Assembly: GCF_015910445.1 (NCBI RefSeq)
Contig: NZ_CP048882.1
Coordinates: forward strand, 4,836,001 to 4,900,000
Direction of reading: 5' to 3'
Length of the DNA stretch: 64,000 bases
DNA from: Streptomyces bathyalis
GTDB lineage: Bacteria; Actinomycetota; Actinomycetes; Streptomycetales; Streptomycetaceae
Below, one piece after another: positions 7,567 to 15,581 of the stretch. Positions within the stretch are counted from its first letter, which is position 1, and every line of letters begins with the position of its first letter. The position numbers and the translations under genes are program-made. Below the pieces are notes generated by a model. It was not told the DNA's origin and searched no databases. It worked only from the letters and a program-made list of their open reading frames with translations.

Positions 7567-8070
7567 GTGCCCGCGGATCGCTTCTCCACCGCGACCAGAC
7601 TCAGGGCGCTCGGCACCCGGGCCGCCGAGCGCGTCTACCGGGCCCGCGGGCGGACCGTGCGTGCTCCGCGCCGCAGCCGTCTCACGGGAAGGGCCGCGGT
7701 GCTGGCCCTCGTCGTGTGCTCGCTCGTGGTCGCCCTGGCCTATCCCATGCGCCAGTACGTCTCGCAGCGCACGGAGATCGCCGAGCAGCAGCGTCAGGCG
7801 GAGCACGCCCGCAAGCAGGTCGAGCGCCTGCGGGAGGAGCGTGCGCGCTGGCGGGACCCGGCGTACGTCGAGCAACAGGCCCGCAAGCACCTGCACTTCG
7901 TCCGCCCCGGCGAGACGGGCTTCACCTTGCCGGACGGTACCGGCATCGCGCACAGGCCCTCCGACCGCGGCTCCGACCGCGCCTGGTACCAGAACCTCTG
8001 GGACGGCGTGGACAAGGCCGACAGGGCGGAAGGGGCCGGGGAGAGCAGCGCGTCCGGAGAGGGCAACTGA
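7567..8070 (+). CDS. FtsB/DivIC-like septum formation initiator
   Basis: A 167-aa bitopic membrane protein: a basic cytoplasmic N-terminus of about 45 residues, one membrane helix (AVLALVVCSLVVALAYPM, about 46-63), then an extracytoplasmic coiled coil (about 64-100, ISQRTEIAEQQRQAEHARK-type heptads) and the family motif WRDPAYVEQQARKHLHFVRPGETGF. By family knowledge it joins FtsL/DivIB-type partners at the septum to activate septal peptidoglycan synthesis; in Streptomyces it is needed mainly for efficient sporulation septation. The GTG at 7567 follows GGGGAGGAAC. It lies between enolase and the DUF501 gene, the usual context. The Ser/Gly-rich C-terminus is not conserved. Confidence 0.88.
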   Translation: MPADRFSTATRLRALGTRAAERVYRARGRTVRAPRRSRLTGRAAVLALVVCSLVVALAYPMRQYVSQRTEIAEQQRQAEHARKQVERLREERARWRDPAYVEQQARKHLHFVRPGETGFTLPDGTGIAHRPSDRGSDRAWYQNLWDGVDKADRAEGAGESSASGEGN

Positions 8071-8181
8071 GCCGCTGAACTCCCCTCCGCACACGGGCCG
8101 TTCGATGTGTCCCCGGGAACTCCCGTGAGCGTCACCGCCGAAGACCAATCCCACCGTCACCCCCGAAAGAGTCCCGCACCG

Positions 8182-8757
8182 ATGGAAGAACCTCCGCCGC
8201 AGACCGAGCCCACGCCGCCCACGGACGCCGATGTGGCCGCGTTCAAGGCGCAGTTGGGCCGGCCGCCCCGCGGTCTGCGCGCGATCGCGCACCGCTGCCC
8301 GTGCGGCCTGCCCGATGTGGTGGAGACGGCGCCGCGGCTGGAGGACGGCACTCCCTTCCCCACCACGTACTACCTGACGTGCCCGCGGGCCGCCTCGGCG
8401 ATCGGCACCCTGGAGGCCGAGGGCGTCATGCGTGACATGACGGCGCGGCTCGCGGAGGACGAGGAACTGGCCGCGGCCTACCGTGCGGCGCACGAGGACT
8501 ACCTCGCCCGCCGGGACGCCATCGATGTGCTCCCCGGCTTCCCCAGCGCCGGCGGTATGCCGGATCGGGTGAAGTGCCTGCATGTGCTCGTCGCCCACTC
8601 ACTCGTCGCCGGCCCGGGGGTCAACCCTCTCGGCGACGAGGCGCTGGCGATGCTGCCGGAGTGGTGGGCCAAGGGCCCGTGCGTCGCGGTCCCGCGTGAC
8701 GGGGAGCAGGACACGGGCGAGGGCGCCGAGCAGCAGGGCGACACGGCGGCAGGCTGA
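8182..8757 (+). CDS. DUF501 protein
   Basis: A conserved actinobacterial protein of unknown function, 191 aa from the ATG at 8182 (MEEPPPQTEP). A longer version from the ATG at 8107 would add 25 residues with no family similarity and no ribosome-binding site, so the shorter start is preferred. Core features are DVAAFKAQLGRPPRGLRAIAHRCPCGLPDVVETAPRLEDGTPFPTTYYLTCPRA-type sequence at about residues 14-70, with two CxC-like cysteines and a third Cys that could bind a metal, then a helical region and a conserved VKCLHVLVAHSL segment. It is always found between the FtsB-like gene and ppx, which hints at a linked role in growth or envelope functions, but that is inference. Confidence 0.85.
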   Translation: MEEPPPQTEPTPPTDADVAAFKAQLGRPPRGLRAIAHRCPCGLPDVVETAPRLEDGTPFPTTYYLTCPRAASAIGTLEAEGVMRDMTARLAEDEELAAAYRAAHEDYLARRDAIDVLPGFPSAGGMPDRVKCLHVLVAHSLVAGPGVNPLGDEALAMLPEWWAKGPCVAVPRDGEQDTGEGAEQQGDTAAG

Positions 8758-8885
8758 CCGCCCGAGCCGGCCGGTGTCACGCATGTGTCGCTCGGTGGGG
8801 TTGCGGGCGGCCGTCCCGGCAAGCGCCGGCCACTGCGCGCATACGCTGGGGCCGACCCGTCGTGTGAGGAGCGTGAGGAGAGCGC

Positions 8886-9812
8886 ATGACCCGTGTCGCC
8901 GCCGTGGACTGCGGTACCAACTCGATCCGGCTGCTGGTCGCCGACGCCGACCCGGCGAACGGTGAACTGAAGGATCTGGAGAGGCGGATGGAGATCGTCC
9001 GCCTCGGTCAGGGTGTCGACCGCACGGGACGACTCGCGCCGGAGGCGCTGGAGCGCACCTTCGCCGCCTGCCGCGACTACGCGCGGGCCATCGAGGCGCA
9101 CGGTGCGCGGCACGTGCGTTTCGTCGCCACCTCCGCGTCGCGGGACGCGGAGAACCGGGACGAGTTCGTGCGGGGAGTCGTGGACATCCTCGGAGCCGAG
9201 CCCGAGGTGATCACCGGCGACGAGGAGGCGCAGCTCTCCTTCACCGGAGCCACCAAGGAGCTGACGGGGCGCGCGGATCTCGACAAGCCGTATCTGGTCG
9301 TGGACATCGGCGGAGGGTCCACGGAGTTCGTCGTCGGTGACGACTCCGTGCGGGCCGCCAGGTCCGTCGATGTCGGCTGTGTGCGGCTCACCGAGCGCCA
9401 CGGGATCACCGGCCCCGTCACTGCCGCGCAGCGCGAGGCGATGCGGGCCGACGTGTCGGCGGCGCTGGACGAGGTGGAGCGGAGCGTGCCGCTGGCGCAG
9501 GCCCGTACCCTCGTCGGCCTCGCGGGGACTGTCACCACCGTCGCGGGCATCGCCCTGGGCCTGGACGCGTACGAGCCCTCCGCGATCCACCACTCCCGGA
9601 TCCCGCGCGAGCAGGTCGCCGACACCGTGGAGCGGCTGCTGACCTCGACGCACGACGAGCGGGCGGCGATCCCGGTCATGCATCCCGGGCGCGTGGACGT
9701 GATCGCGGCGGGCGCCGTCATACTGCTGGTGATCATGGAACGCACGGGGGCGGAGGAGGTCGTCGTCAGCGAGCACGACATCCTCGACGGCATTGCGTGG
9801 AGCCTTGGTTGA
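8886..9812 (+). CDS. Ppx/GppA exopolyphosphatase
   Basis: A 308-aa member of the ASKHA phosphotransferase fold, short form without the C-terminal helical domain of E. coli Ppx. Visible motifs are the phosphate-1 loop VDCGTNSIRLLVAD (residues 7-20), FVATSASRDAENRDEF, EEAQLSFTGA, the phosphate-2 loop VVDIGGGSTEFVVG (about 138-151) and a Gly-rich GLAGTVTTVAG. It is expected to remove terminal phosphate from polyphosphate and possibly pppGpp. The start at 8886 follows GAGGAGAGC. It is the last gene of the eno-ftsB-DUF501-ppx run; the following gap contains a weak stem-loop at 9850-9892 with two mismatches. Confidence 0.9.
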   Translation: MTRVAAVDCGTNSIRLLVADADPANGELKDLERRMEIVRLGQGVDRTGRLAPEALERTFAACRDYARAIEAHGARHVRFVATSASRDAENRDEFVRGVVDILGAEPEVITGDEEAQLSFTGATKELTGRADLDKPYLVVDIGGGSTEFVVGDDSVRAARSVDVGCVRLTERHGITGPVTAAQREAMRADVSAALDEVERSVPLAQARTLVGLAGTVTTVAGIALGLDAYEPSAIHHSRIPREQVADTVERLLTSTHDERAAIPVMHPGRVDVIAAGAVILLVIMERTGAEEVVVSEHDILDGIAWSLG

Positions 9813-9898
9813 CCCCCGCCGCTGCCCTCACTTGAGCGACGCCCGTCTCCTTTGAAAGGGTGTCCGGGCACCTCTCCGGAGCCCTTCGAAAGAGATCT

Positions 9899-9914
9899 CG
9901 TGAAATAATTCACG
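9899..9914. promoter_or_regulatory. Rex-like operator upstream of ndh
   Basis: CGTGAA-ATAA-TTCACG is a perfect 6-bp inverted repeat with a 4-bp spacer. The Rex operator known from Streptomyces is TGTGAA-N4-TTCACA, so the site differs only at the outermost base of each arm and has identical geometry. Rex senses NADH/NAD+ and represses respiratory genes, which fits the NADH dehydrogenase downstream. The site is about 305 bp from the start codon. Confidence 0.6.
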
Positions 9915-10167
9915 TGGAAAACCCCCTCGTCGGACGCACATCACACCCGTTCGGGCCCCGAAACGGACGCCGGCGGGGGAGGGCCACTGTGAACGCCGGA
10001 TTCCAGCCACATGAAGGGCGGCGCACGGGTTCGGCGACGTTCTCGTGGTGCGGACGATAAATGCAGCTCACGGCGGGTATCGCCGCTCTGCGGCTCCGGC
10101 CGGAGGATCAGGAGCCGGAGGGGCTCCTGCACGTGGCCGCGCAGTGTAGCAGGGGGTGCGACCGTGC

Positions 10168-10185
10168 TTGTGAAGCCCCTCACGA
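10168..10185. promoter_or_regulatory. second Rex-like operator near the ndh start
   Basis: TTGTGAA-GCCC-CTCACGA matches TTGTGAA-N4-TTCACAA at 12 of 14 arm positions; the left arm is perfect. It lies 34 bp before the ATG, where repressor binding would block transcription. Together with the site at 9899-9914 it makes a two-operator layout. Confidence 0.5.
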
Positions 10186-10206
10186 GGTCGGCCCCAGGTG
10201 CGGGTC

Positions 10207-10212
10207 CATACT
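10207..10212 (+). promoter_or_regulatory. possible -10 element for a leaderless ndh transcript
   Basis: CATACT ends 7 bp before the A of the ATG at 10220. No Shine-Dalgarno sequence precedes that ATG, so a transcript starting at or next to the A is plausible. The matching -35 region (around 10184-10189) is weak. The rest of the 407-bp gap 9813-10219 holds no gene. Confidence 0.35.
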
Positions 10213-10219
10213 CGATGAC

Positions 10220-11641
10220 ATGAGCACCACGGAGCGTCCTCGAATCCTCGTTGTGGGTGGCGGGTACGTCGGTTTGTACGCTGCACGGCGCATCCTGAAG
10301 AAGATGCGCTACGGCGAGGCGACCGTCACCGTCGTCGACCCTCGCTCGTACATGACGTACCAGCCGTTCCTCCCCGAAGCCGCTGCCGGCAGCATCTCGC
10401 CGCGCCACGTCGTGGTTCCGCTGCGGCGGGTACTGCCCAAGGCCGAGGTCCTCACCGGCCGTGTGACGACGATCGACCAGGAGAGCAAGGTCGCCACGAT
10501 CGCGCCGCTCGTCGGCGAGGCGTACGACCTGCCCTTCGACTACCTCGTCATCGCCATGGGCGCCGTCTCCCGTACCTTCCCGATCCCCGGCCTGGCCGAG
10601 AACGGCATCGGCATGAAGGGCGTCGAGGAGGCCATCGGCCTGCGCAACCACGTGCTGGAGCAGCTGGACAAGGCCGACTCGACCAACGACGAGGACGTGC
10701 GGCGCCGTGCGCTGACCTTCGTCTTCGTCGGCGGCGGCTTCGCGGGTGCGGAGACCGTCGGCGAGGTCGAGGACATGGCCCGCGACGCGGCCAAGTACTA
10801 CCCCAACGTGCGGCGCGAGGACATGCGCTTCATCCTCGTCGACGTAGCGCCCGGCATCCTGCCCGAGGTCGGCCCGAAGCTCGGCGAGTGGGGTCTGGAG
10901 CACCTCAAGAGCCGCGGCGTCGAGTGCTACCTGAGCACCTCGATGGACTCCTGCGTCGGTGGGCATGTCATGCTCAGCAACGGCCTCGAGGTCGACTCCA
11001 GCACCATCGTGTGGACCGCCGGCGTCAAGCCCAACCCGGCGCTGACACGCTTCGGTCTGCCGCTGGGCCCCAAGGGGCACGTGGACGTCGACGCCACCAT
11101 GCAGGTGCGCGGCAGCGGCCACATCTGGGCCGCCGGGGACAACGCACAGGTGCCCGACCTGGCCGCAGGCAAGGAAGGTGCCTACTGCCCGCCGAACGCG
11201 CAGCACGCTCTGCGTCAGGCGAAGGTGCTCGGTGACAACATCATCTCGGCACTGCGCGGCTTCCCGCAGCGCGACTACAAGCACGGCAACGTGGGTGCCG
11301 TCGCCGGTCTCGGCCTGCACAAGGGCGTCGCGATGATCGTCTTCGGCAGGACCCGGATCAAGCTCAAGGGCCGCCTCGCCTGGTACATGCACCGCACGTA
11401 CCACGGTCTGGCCGTGCCCACCTGGAACCGCAAGATCCGCGTCTTCGCCGACTGGACTCTCGCCATGTTCCTCAAGCGGGAGGTCGTCTCCCTCGGCGCG
11501 ATGGAACACCCGCGCGAGGAGTTCTACGAGGCCGCCTCGCCCGTGACCGCCTCCGCGGCGGAGGAAGCCGCGGCCGAGCACAAGACGCGGGTCAAGGAGA
11601 GCCGCGAGGTGAACCACCGGGAAGAGGCCAAGGCTTCCTGA
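10220..11641 (+). CDS. ndh: type II NADH dehydrogenase
   Basis: A 473-aa FAD enzyme that passes electrons from NADH to menaquinone without pumping protons. Two nucleotide-binding folds are visible: ILVVGGGYVGLYAARRI near residue 10 for FAD and FVFVGGGFAGAETVGEVEDM near 168 for NADH. Other family marks are SYMTYQPFLPEAAAG, WTAGVKPNP, IWAAGDNAQVP and NAQHALRQAK. A C-terminal amphipathic segment (VFADWTLAMFLKREVVSLG) would hold the enzyme on the inner membrane face. The ATG at 10220 gives the standard N-terminus; the longer open frame from 10061 has no family similarity. Two Rex-like sites upstream suggest redox control. A hairpin follows the gene. Confidence 0.93.
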   Translation: MSTTERPRILVVGGGYVGLYAARRILKKMRYGEATVTVVDPRSYMTYQPFLPEAAAGSISPRHVVVPLRRVLPKAEVLTGRVTTIDQESKVATIAPLVGEAYDLPFDYLVIAMGAVSRTFPIPGLAENGIGMKGVEEAIGLRNHVLEQLDKADSTNDEDVRRRALTFVFVGGGFAGAETVGEVEDMARDAAKYYPNVRREDMRFILVDVAPGILPEVGPKLGEWGLEHLKSRGVECYLSTSMDSCVGGHVMLSNGLEVDSSTIVWTAGVKPNPALTRFGLPLGPKGHVDVDATMQVRGSGHIWAAGDNAQVPDLAAGKEGAYCPPNAQHALRQAKVLGDNIISALRGFPQRDYKHGNVGAVAGLGLHKGVAMIVFGRTRIKLKGRLAWYMHRTYHGLAVPTWNRKIRVFADWTLAMFLKREVVSLGAMEHPREEFYEAASPVTASAAEEAAAEHKTRVKESREVNHREEAKAS

Positions 11642-11687
11642 ACCTGCCGGTGAGGTGATCCGCAGAAGGACACCGAAGACCTCCGTG

Positions 11688-11727
11688 AAGGGGGCGTCCG
11701 CCATCCGTGGTGCGGGCGCCCCCTTCG
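11688..11727 (+). terminator. long hairpin after ndh
   Basis: GAAGGGGGCGTCCGC (11688-11702) pairs with GCGGGCGCCCCCTTC (11713-11727) over 15 bp with one T-G wobble and a 10-nt loop. It lies 46 bp after the stop codon. Confidence 0.75.
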
Positions 11728-11861
11728 CAGTTCCCGCACTCTCCTTCCACGCGATCCCGCGAGGTGACGCGGAGACAAACCGGTGTGTGAGTCGGCATAG
11801 TTCGCACGACAATCGTGTTGCATGTACGGGGTTCCACCCCTTCCGTATGGAGGTGTGTGCA

Positions 11862-13202
11862 ATGACCGATGTCGCCTCACGACTCAGCGCGCTCACCGAA
11901 CGGCTGCTCGGCGCGCCTCTTCCCGTCCGCATCCGTGCCTGGGACGGCAGCGAAGCAGGACCACCCGATGCTCCCGTCCTCCGCGTACGCCACCGGCGCG
12001 CCCTGCGCCGCGTTCTGTGGCGGCCGGGCGAACTGGGCCTCGCCCGCGCGTGGGTGGCGGGGGAGATCGACACCGATGGCGACGGTGAGCTGTACAGACT
12101 GCTCGACCGGCTGGCAGGCCTGATGTGGGAGAAGAACGAGAGCGCGCAGGAGCCTTCGCCGCGCGGATTGCGCGCGGCCCTGGACCGTGCGCGTGACCCC
12201 GACGTACGGGCCGCCGTCCGCGAACTGTTCGCGCTCGGGGGTGCGTTGCCTCCGCCTTCGCCGCCCGCGGAGGAGCGGCGAAGGCGGCTCGGGGTGCGGC
12301 ACAGCCCCTTCCGCGACCGCAGCGCCATCAGTCACCACTACGACGTGGGCAACGACTTCTACCGGCTCGTCCTCGGCCCGAGCATGGTCTATTCGTGCGC
12401 CTACTGGGAGACCCCGACGGCCGGGAGCACGCCGACGCTCGAGGGCGCCCAGCGCGCCAAACTCGACCTCGTCTGCCGCAAGCTGGCGCTGCGGGAGGGG
12501 CAGCGGCTGCTGGACGTCGGATGTGGATGGGGCTCGCTGGTGCTGCACGCGGCCCGTGAGTACGGGGTGCGCGCCGTCGGCATCACCCTCTCCCAGGAGC
12601 AGGCCACCTACGCCCGCAAACGCGTGGCCGAGGAGGGGCTGACGGACCGTGTGGAGATCCGCGTGCAGGACTACCGCGAGGTGCGGGACGGCCCGTACGA
12701 CGCCATCTCCTCCATCGGCATGGCGGAACACGTCGGCCGGGCGCGCTACCGCGAATACGCCGGTGACCTGTACGAGCTGCTGCGGCCGGGCGGGCGGCTG
12801 CTCAATCACCAGATCGGGCGCCGCCCCGTGAGGGACGAATCGGCCTACGAGGTCGACGAGTTCATCGACGCGTACGTCTTCCCGGACGGAGAACTGGCCC
12901 CGGTGGGGCAGACGGTCGGCGTGCTCGAGGAGGCGGGATTCGAGGTGCGCGACCTCGAATCGCTGCGCGAGCACTACGCGATGACGCTGCGTGCGTGGGT
13001 CGCCAATCTGGAGGCCGCCTTCAGCGAGGCGGCGCGCCTCAGCTCGTACGGACGAGCGCGGGTGTGGCGGCTGTACATGGCCGCGTCGGCGCTCGCCTTC
13101 GAGCACAACAGGATCGGTATCAACCAGATCCTCGCGGTCCGCACCCCTTCCGACGGGGCGTCGGGACTGCCGCTGCGCACCAGGGAGTGGCGCGCGGCGT
13201 GA
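11862..13202 (+). CDS. cfa: cyclopropane-fatty-acyl-phospholipid synthase
   Basis: A 446-aa SAM-dependent enzyme that adds a methylene group across cis double bonds of membrane phospholipid acyl chains. The N-terminal 150 residues contain the lipid-side domain (ALRRVLWRPGELGLARAWVAGEID), a conserved ISHHYDVGNDFYRLVLGPSMVYSCAYW block follows, and the SAM loop is LLDVGCGWGSLVLHAA at about 217-232 with GITLSQEQ downstream. EHVGRARYREY and the GINQILAVR end are also family features. The ATG at 11862 has a good GGAGGTG site 9 bp upstream; the longer open frame from 11655 lacks support. It is convergent with the ROK regulator, with a shared hairpin between them. Confidence 0.92.
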   Translation: MTDVASRLSALTERLLGAPLPVRIRAWDGSEAGPPDAPVLRVRHRRALRRVLWRPGELGLARAWVAGEIDTDGDGELYRLLDRLAGLMWEKNESAQEPSPRGLRAALDRARDPDVRAAVRELFALGGALPPPSPPAEERRRRLGVRHSPFRDRSAISHHYDVGNDFYRLVLGPSMVYSCAYWETPTAGSTPTLEGAQRAKLDLVCRKLALREGQRLLDVGCGWGSLVLHAAREYGVRAVGITLSQEQATYARKRVAEEGLTDRVEIRVQDYREVRDGPYDAISSIGMAEHVGRARYREYAGDLYELLRPGGRLLNHQIGRRPVRDESAYEVDEFIDAYVFPDGELAPVGQTVGVLEEAGFEVRDLESLREHYAMTLRAWVANLEAAFSEAARLSSYGRARVWRLYMAASALAFEHNRIGINQILAVRTPSDGASGLPLRTREWRAA

Positions 13203-13224
13203 CGGCCATGGCGGCCGGGACGGC

Positions 13225-13272
13225 GTGACCGGCGGGGACCCGACCCTCGCCGGCGCGCCGCCCGCCGGTCAC
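13225..13272. terminator. bidirectional hairpin between cfa and the ROK gene
   Basis: GTGACCGGCGGG (13225-13236) and CCCGCCGGTCAC (13261-13272) form a perfect 12-bp stem around a 24-nt GC-rich loop. The right arm contains the stop codon of the ROK gene on the other strand, so the structure can end both convergent transcripts. Confidence 0.7.
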
Positions 13273-14453
13273 TCGCCGGCCGCTTCGCCGAGCACGAGCA
13301 CCTGGATGGCGAGCACGGCGGCGCCGCGCGCCCAGTCGTGGAAGTCGGAGACCTTGGTCTCCAGGTTCACGGGATCCGCGTGCGGATTCGTGTGGGACTC
13401 GATGGCGTCCAGAACGGCGCCGCCGGCCACGTCCATGAGCCCGACACCCTCGCCGGCGAGCAGGATCTTCTCCGGCAGCGCGAAGTTCGCGATGTGCGAG
13501 ATGAGGATGCCCAGCGCACGGGCGGCCTCGCCGATGACGCGCGAGGCCGCAGGGTCCTCCCGGCGGGCGAGCCGGAGGATCTCCTCGTAGTCGACGGAGC
13601 GGCCGGTCGCCGCGCGGACCTGGTACTCGATGCTCTGGACTGTGAGCAGCGAGGCTGCGCTGCCGCGTTCGCCTTCGGGGGTCAGCGGGCCGGACGGGTC
13701 GAGGATCCAGCGCTCCGACGTGCCGTGATAGTCGTCGGAGGGGCGGATGGCCTCCCCGTTGATGACGAGCGTGTAGCCGATGCCCGCGCCGATGGTCAGG
13801 ACGGCGAAGCGGTCGAAGCCGCGCCCGGCGCCGAACCATGTCTCCGCCTCGACCAGCGCCGCGACGTCGTTCTCCACCACCACCGGCAGCCCGGTCCGCT
13901 CCTCGAGAAGGGCGGCGAAGGCCACCTCGTGCCAGCCCAGGTACGGGGAGTCGACGGCCACGGACCGTCCGCGGACCGGGCCCGCGAGGCCGACGCCGAT
14001 GCCCGCGAGATGCGGGAACTCCTCGGCGAAGGACCGCACGATCGAGTGAGCGACATCGGCGACGGCATCGGGCTCGGAGGAGCCCAGCTTGCGGTCCTCC
14101 CGCCGGACCACGGTGCTCTTCAGAGTGGTGACGACCCCGTAGACCATGTCGCCGGTGATCTTCAGGCCAACGAAGTGCCAGGGCTCGGTGACGATGTCCA
14201 GGGGGCGTCCTGGGCGGCCCTGCCCCGCCGTGGTCGCGGGCGTGAGCCCCTCCAGCAGCAGACCGGAGTCGATCAGCGGCTTCGCCAGACGCGTCAGGCT
14301 GCCGCCCGACATGCCGAGCTGCCGGGCGATCTCACTGCGGGAGGTCGGGCCGTTCTTGAGCACCTCGATGGCGACCGCGCGCTCCGTGGGAGTCAGCGGC
14401 CGCCAGCTCGGGGCCGACCCACCCGAACTGCCCGGACTCTTCGAACCGTTCAA
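13269..14453 (-). CDS. ROK-family transcriptional regulator
   Basis: A 394-aa repressor-type ROK protein. Residues 20-70 form a MarR-like winged helix (TERAVAIEVLKNGPTSRSEIARQLGMSGGSLTRLAKPLIDSGLL). The sugar-kinase-like domain follows with LKITGDMVYGVVT, GIGVGLAGPV, a VVENDVAALVEAETWFGAG segment and TIGAGIGYTLVING. The zinc motif typical of ROK proteins, CxCGxxGC, is absent: the region after SDDYHGTSERWILDPSG has no cysteines. It starts at a TTG (14453) with GGAGG six bases upstream. It is divergent from a sugar ABC transporter and most likely represses it until a sugar binds; which sugar cannot be told. Confidence 0.88.
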   Translation of the reverse strand: MNGSKSPGSSGGSAPSWRPLTPTERAVAIEVLKNGPTSRSEIARQLGMSGGSLTRLAKPLIDSGLLLEGLTPATTAGQGRPGRPLDIVTEPWHFVGLKITGDMVYGVVTTLKSTVVRREDRKLGSSEPDAVADVAHSIVRSFAEEFPHLAGIGVGLAGPVRGRSVAVDSPYLGWHEVAFAALLEERTGLPVVVENDVAALVEAETWFGAGRGFDRFAVLTIGAGIGYTLVINGEAIRPSDDYHGTSERWILDPSGPLTPEGERGSAASLLTVQSIEYQVRAATGRSVDYEEILRLARREDPAASRVIGEAARALGILISHIANFALPEKILLAGEGVGLMDVAGGAVLDAIESHTNPHADPVNLETKVSDFHDWARGAAVLAIQVLVLGEAAGE

Positions 14454-14513
14454 TCCCAGCCTCCGCGACGGTACTTGGACGTGGGGAATCTCAGCCTATG
14501 CGAACCCCGGTTA

Positions 14514-14529
14514 AGTTCCGTACAGAACT
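14514..14529. promoter_or_regulatory. candidate ROK operator 1
   Basis: AGTTC-CGTACA-GAACT is an inverted repeat with a 6-bp spacer, about 60 bp from the ROK start codon. It has the same geometry and nearly the same arms as the site at 14588-14603. Confidence 0.45.
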
Positions 14530-14572
14530 ATACCTGCGTGATTCCGGCACCGGATCTCCTGTGTGAGACGCC

Positions 14573-14603
14573 TTGACACTCACATTAACTTCCACGTAGA
14601 AGT
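14573..14603 (+). promoter_or_regulatory. promoter of the sugar transporter operon with overlapping operator
   Basis: TTGACA (14573-14578), an 18-bp spacer and TAGAAG (14597-14602) make a promoter pointing at the first permease. The -10 hexamer overlaps the inverted repeat ACTTC-CACGTA-GAAGT (14588-14603), so a bound repressor would occlude polymerase. The adjacent ROK protein is the obvious candidate. Confidence 0.55.
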
Positions 14604-14653
14604 AAATCCATCGAGATGAAGCCCTGAGGCGACGCGGACGAGGAGGTCTGCCG

Positions 14654-15565
14654 GTGGCCGTGATCAAACCGACGACTGCGAGCCCGGCCCCGGGACGTGC
14701 TCCCGGAGAAGCCCGTACGGCTCTCCTCTTCATCGCCCCGGCGATGATCGGATACCTGGCCTTCCTGGTGTGGCCGACGCTGCGCGGTGTCTACCTCAGC
14801 TTCACCAGCTTCGACCTGCTCTCCGCCGAGAAGTGGGTGGGCCTCGACAACTACCGGCGCCTCGTCAACGACCCGGTCTTCTGGGACTCGCTGGGCGTGA
14901 CGCTGCACTACGTCGTGGTCAACATCGGGGTGCAGACGGTCGTCGCGCTGCTGATAGCCGTTCTGATGCACAGGCTCACCAGCTCGACCGTCCTGCGGGG
15001 AGTCGTGCTCGCTCCCTACCTGGTCTCGAACGTCGTCGCCGGAATCGTGTGGCTGTGGATCCTGGACACGCAGCTCGGCGTGGGCAACGAGATCATCGAA
15101 TGGCTCGGCTTCGAGCGGATCGCCTTCTTCGGCGACGCCTCATGGGCGATACCGACGATCGCTCTCGTCAACGTCTGGCGGCACGTGGGCTACACGGCGC
15201 TGCTGATCTTCGCGGGCCTGCAGTCCATACCGCCGACGGTCTACGAGGCGGGCCGCGTCGACGGCGCGAGCGAGTGGCGCATGTTCCGGTCCATCACCAT
15301 TCCGCTGCTGCGTCCGATCCTGTCGCTGGTCCTGATCATCACGATCATCGGCTCGTTCCAGGTCTTCGACACCGTCTCGGTCACGACCGACGGCAAACCC
15401 GCCAACGCCACCAACGTGCTGCAGCTGTACGTCTACGACCTCGCGTTCGACCGGCTGCAGTTCGGCTACGCCTCGGCCATTTCGGTGGCTCTGATGCTCG
15501 TGCTGACCGCAATCACCGTCTTCCAGTACCGGCTCATGCGCGCCGGCCGCTCGGACCTCGGCTGA
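14654..15565 (+). CDS. sugar ABC transporter permease (MalF/UgpA type)
   Basis: A 303-aa inner-membrane permease with six predicted helices. The first is LLFIAPAMIGYLAFLVWPTL at about residues 25-44, and later ones include LRPILSLVLIITIIGSFQVF. The EAA loop that contacts the ATPase is EAGRVDGASEWRMFRSITIPLL at about 196-217, matching EAAxIDGA-x8-I-xLP. The GTG start at 14654 follows GAGGAGGTCTGCCG. It is the first gene of a permease-permease-binding protein set and ends 16 bp before the second permease. No ATP-binding subunit is encoded here, as is usual for Streptomyces sugar systems that share an MsiK-type ATPase. Confidence 0.92.
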   Translation: MAVIKPTTASPAPGRAPGEARTALLFIAPAMIGYLAFLVWPTLRGVYLSFTSFDLLSAEKWVGLDNYRRLVNDPVFWDSLGVTLHYVVVNIGVQTVVALLIAVLMHRLTSSTVLRGVVLAPYLVSNVVAGIVWLWILDTQLGVGNEIIEWLGFERIAFFGDASWAIPTIALVNVWRHVGYTALLIFAGLQSIPPTVYEAGRVDGASEWRMFRSITIPLLRPILSLVLIITIIGSFQVFDTVSVTTDGKPANATNVLQLYVYDLAFDRLQFGYASAISVALMLVLTAITVFQYRLMRAGRSDLG

Positions 15566-15581
15566 GAAGGGAAGGTCCGAA

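Noticed and set aside
9941..12328. 795-aa open frame on the minus strand
   Set aside because: It runs antisense through ndh and the start of cfa, both unambiguous by motif.
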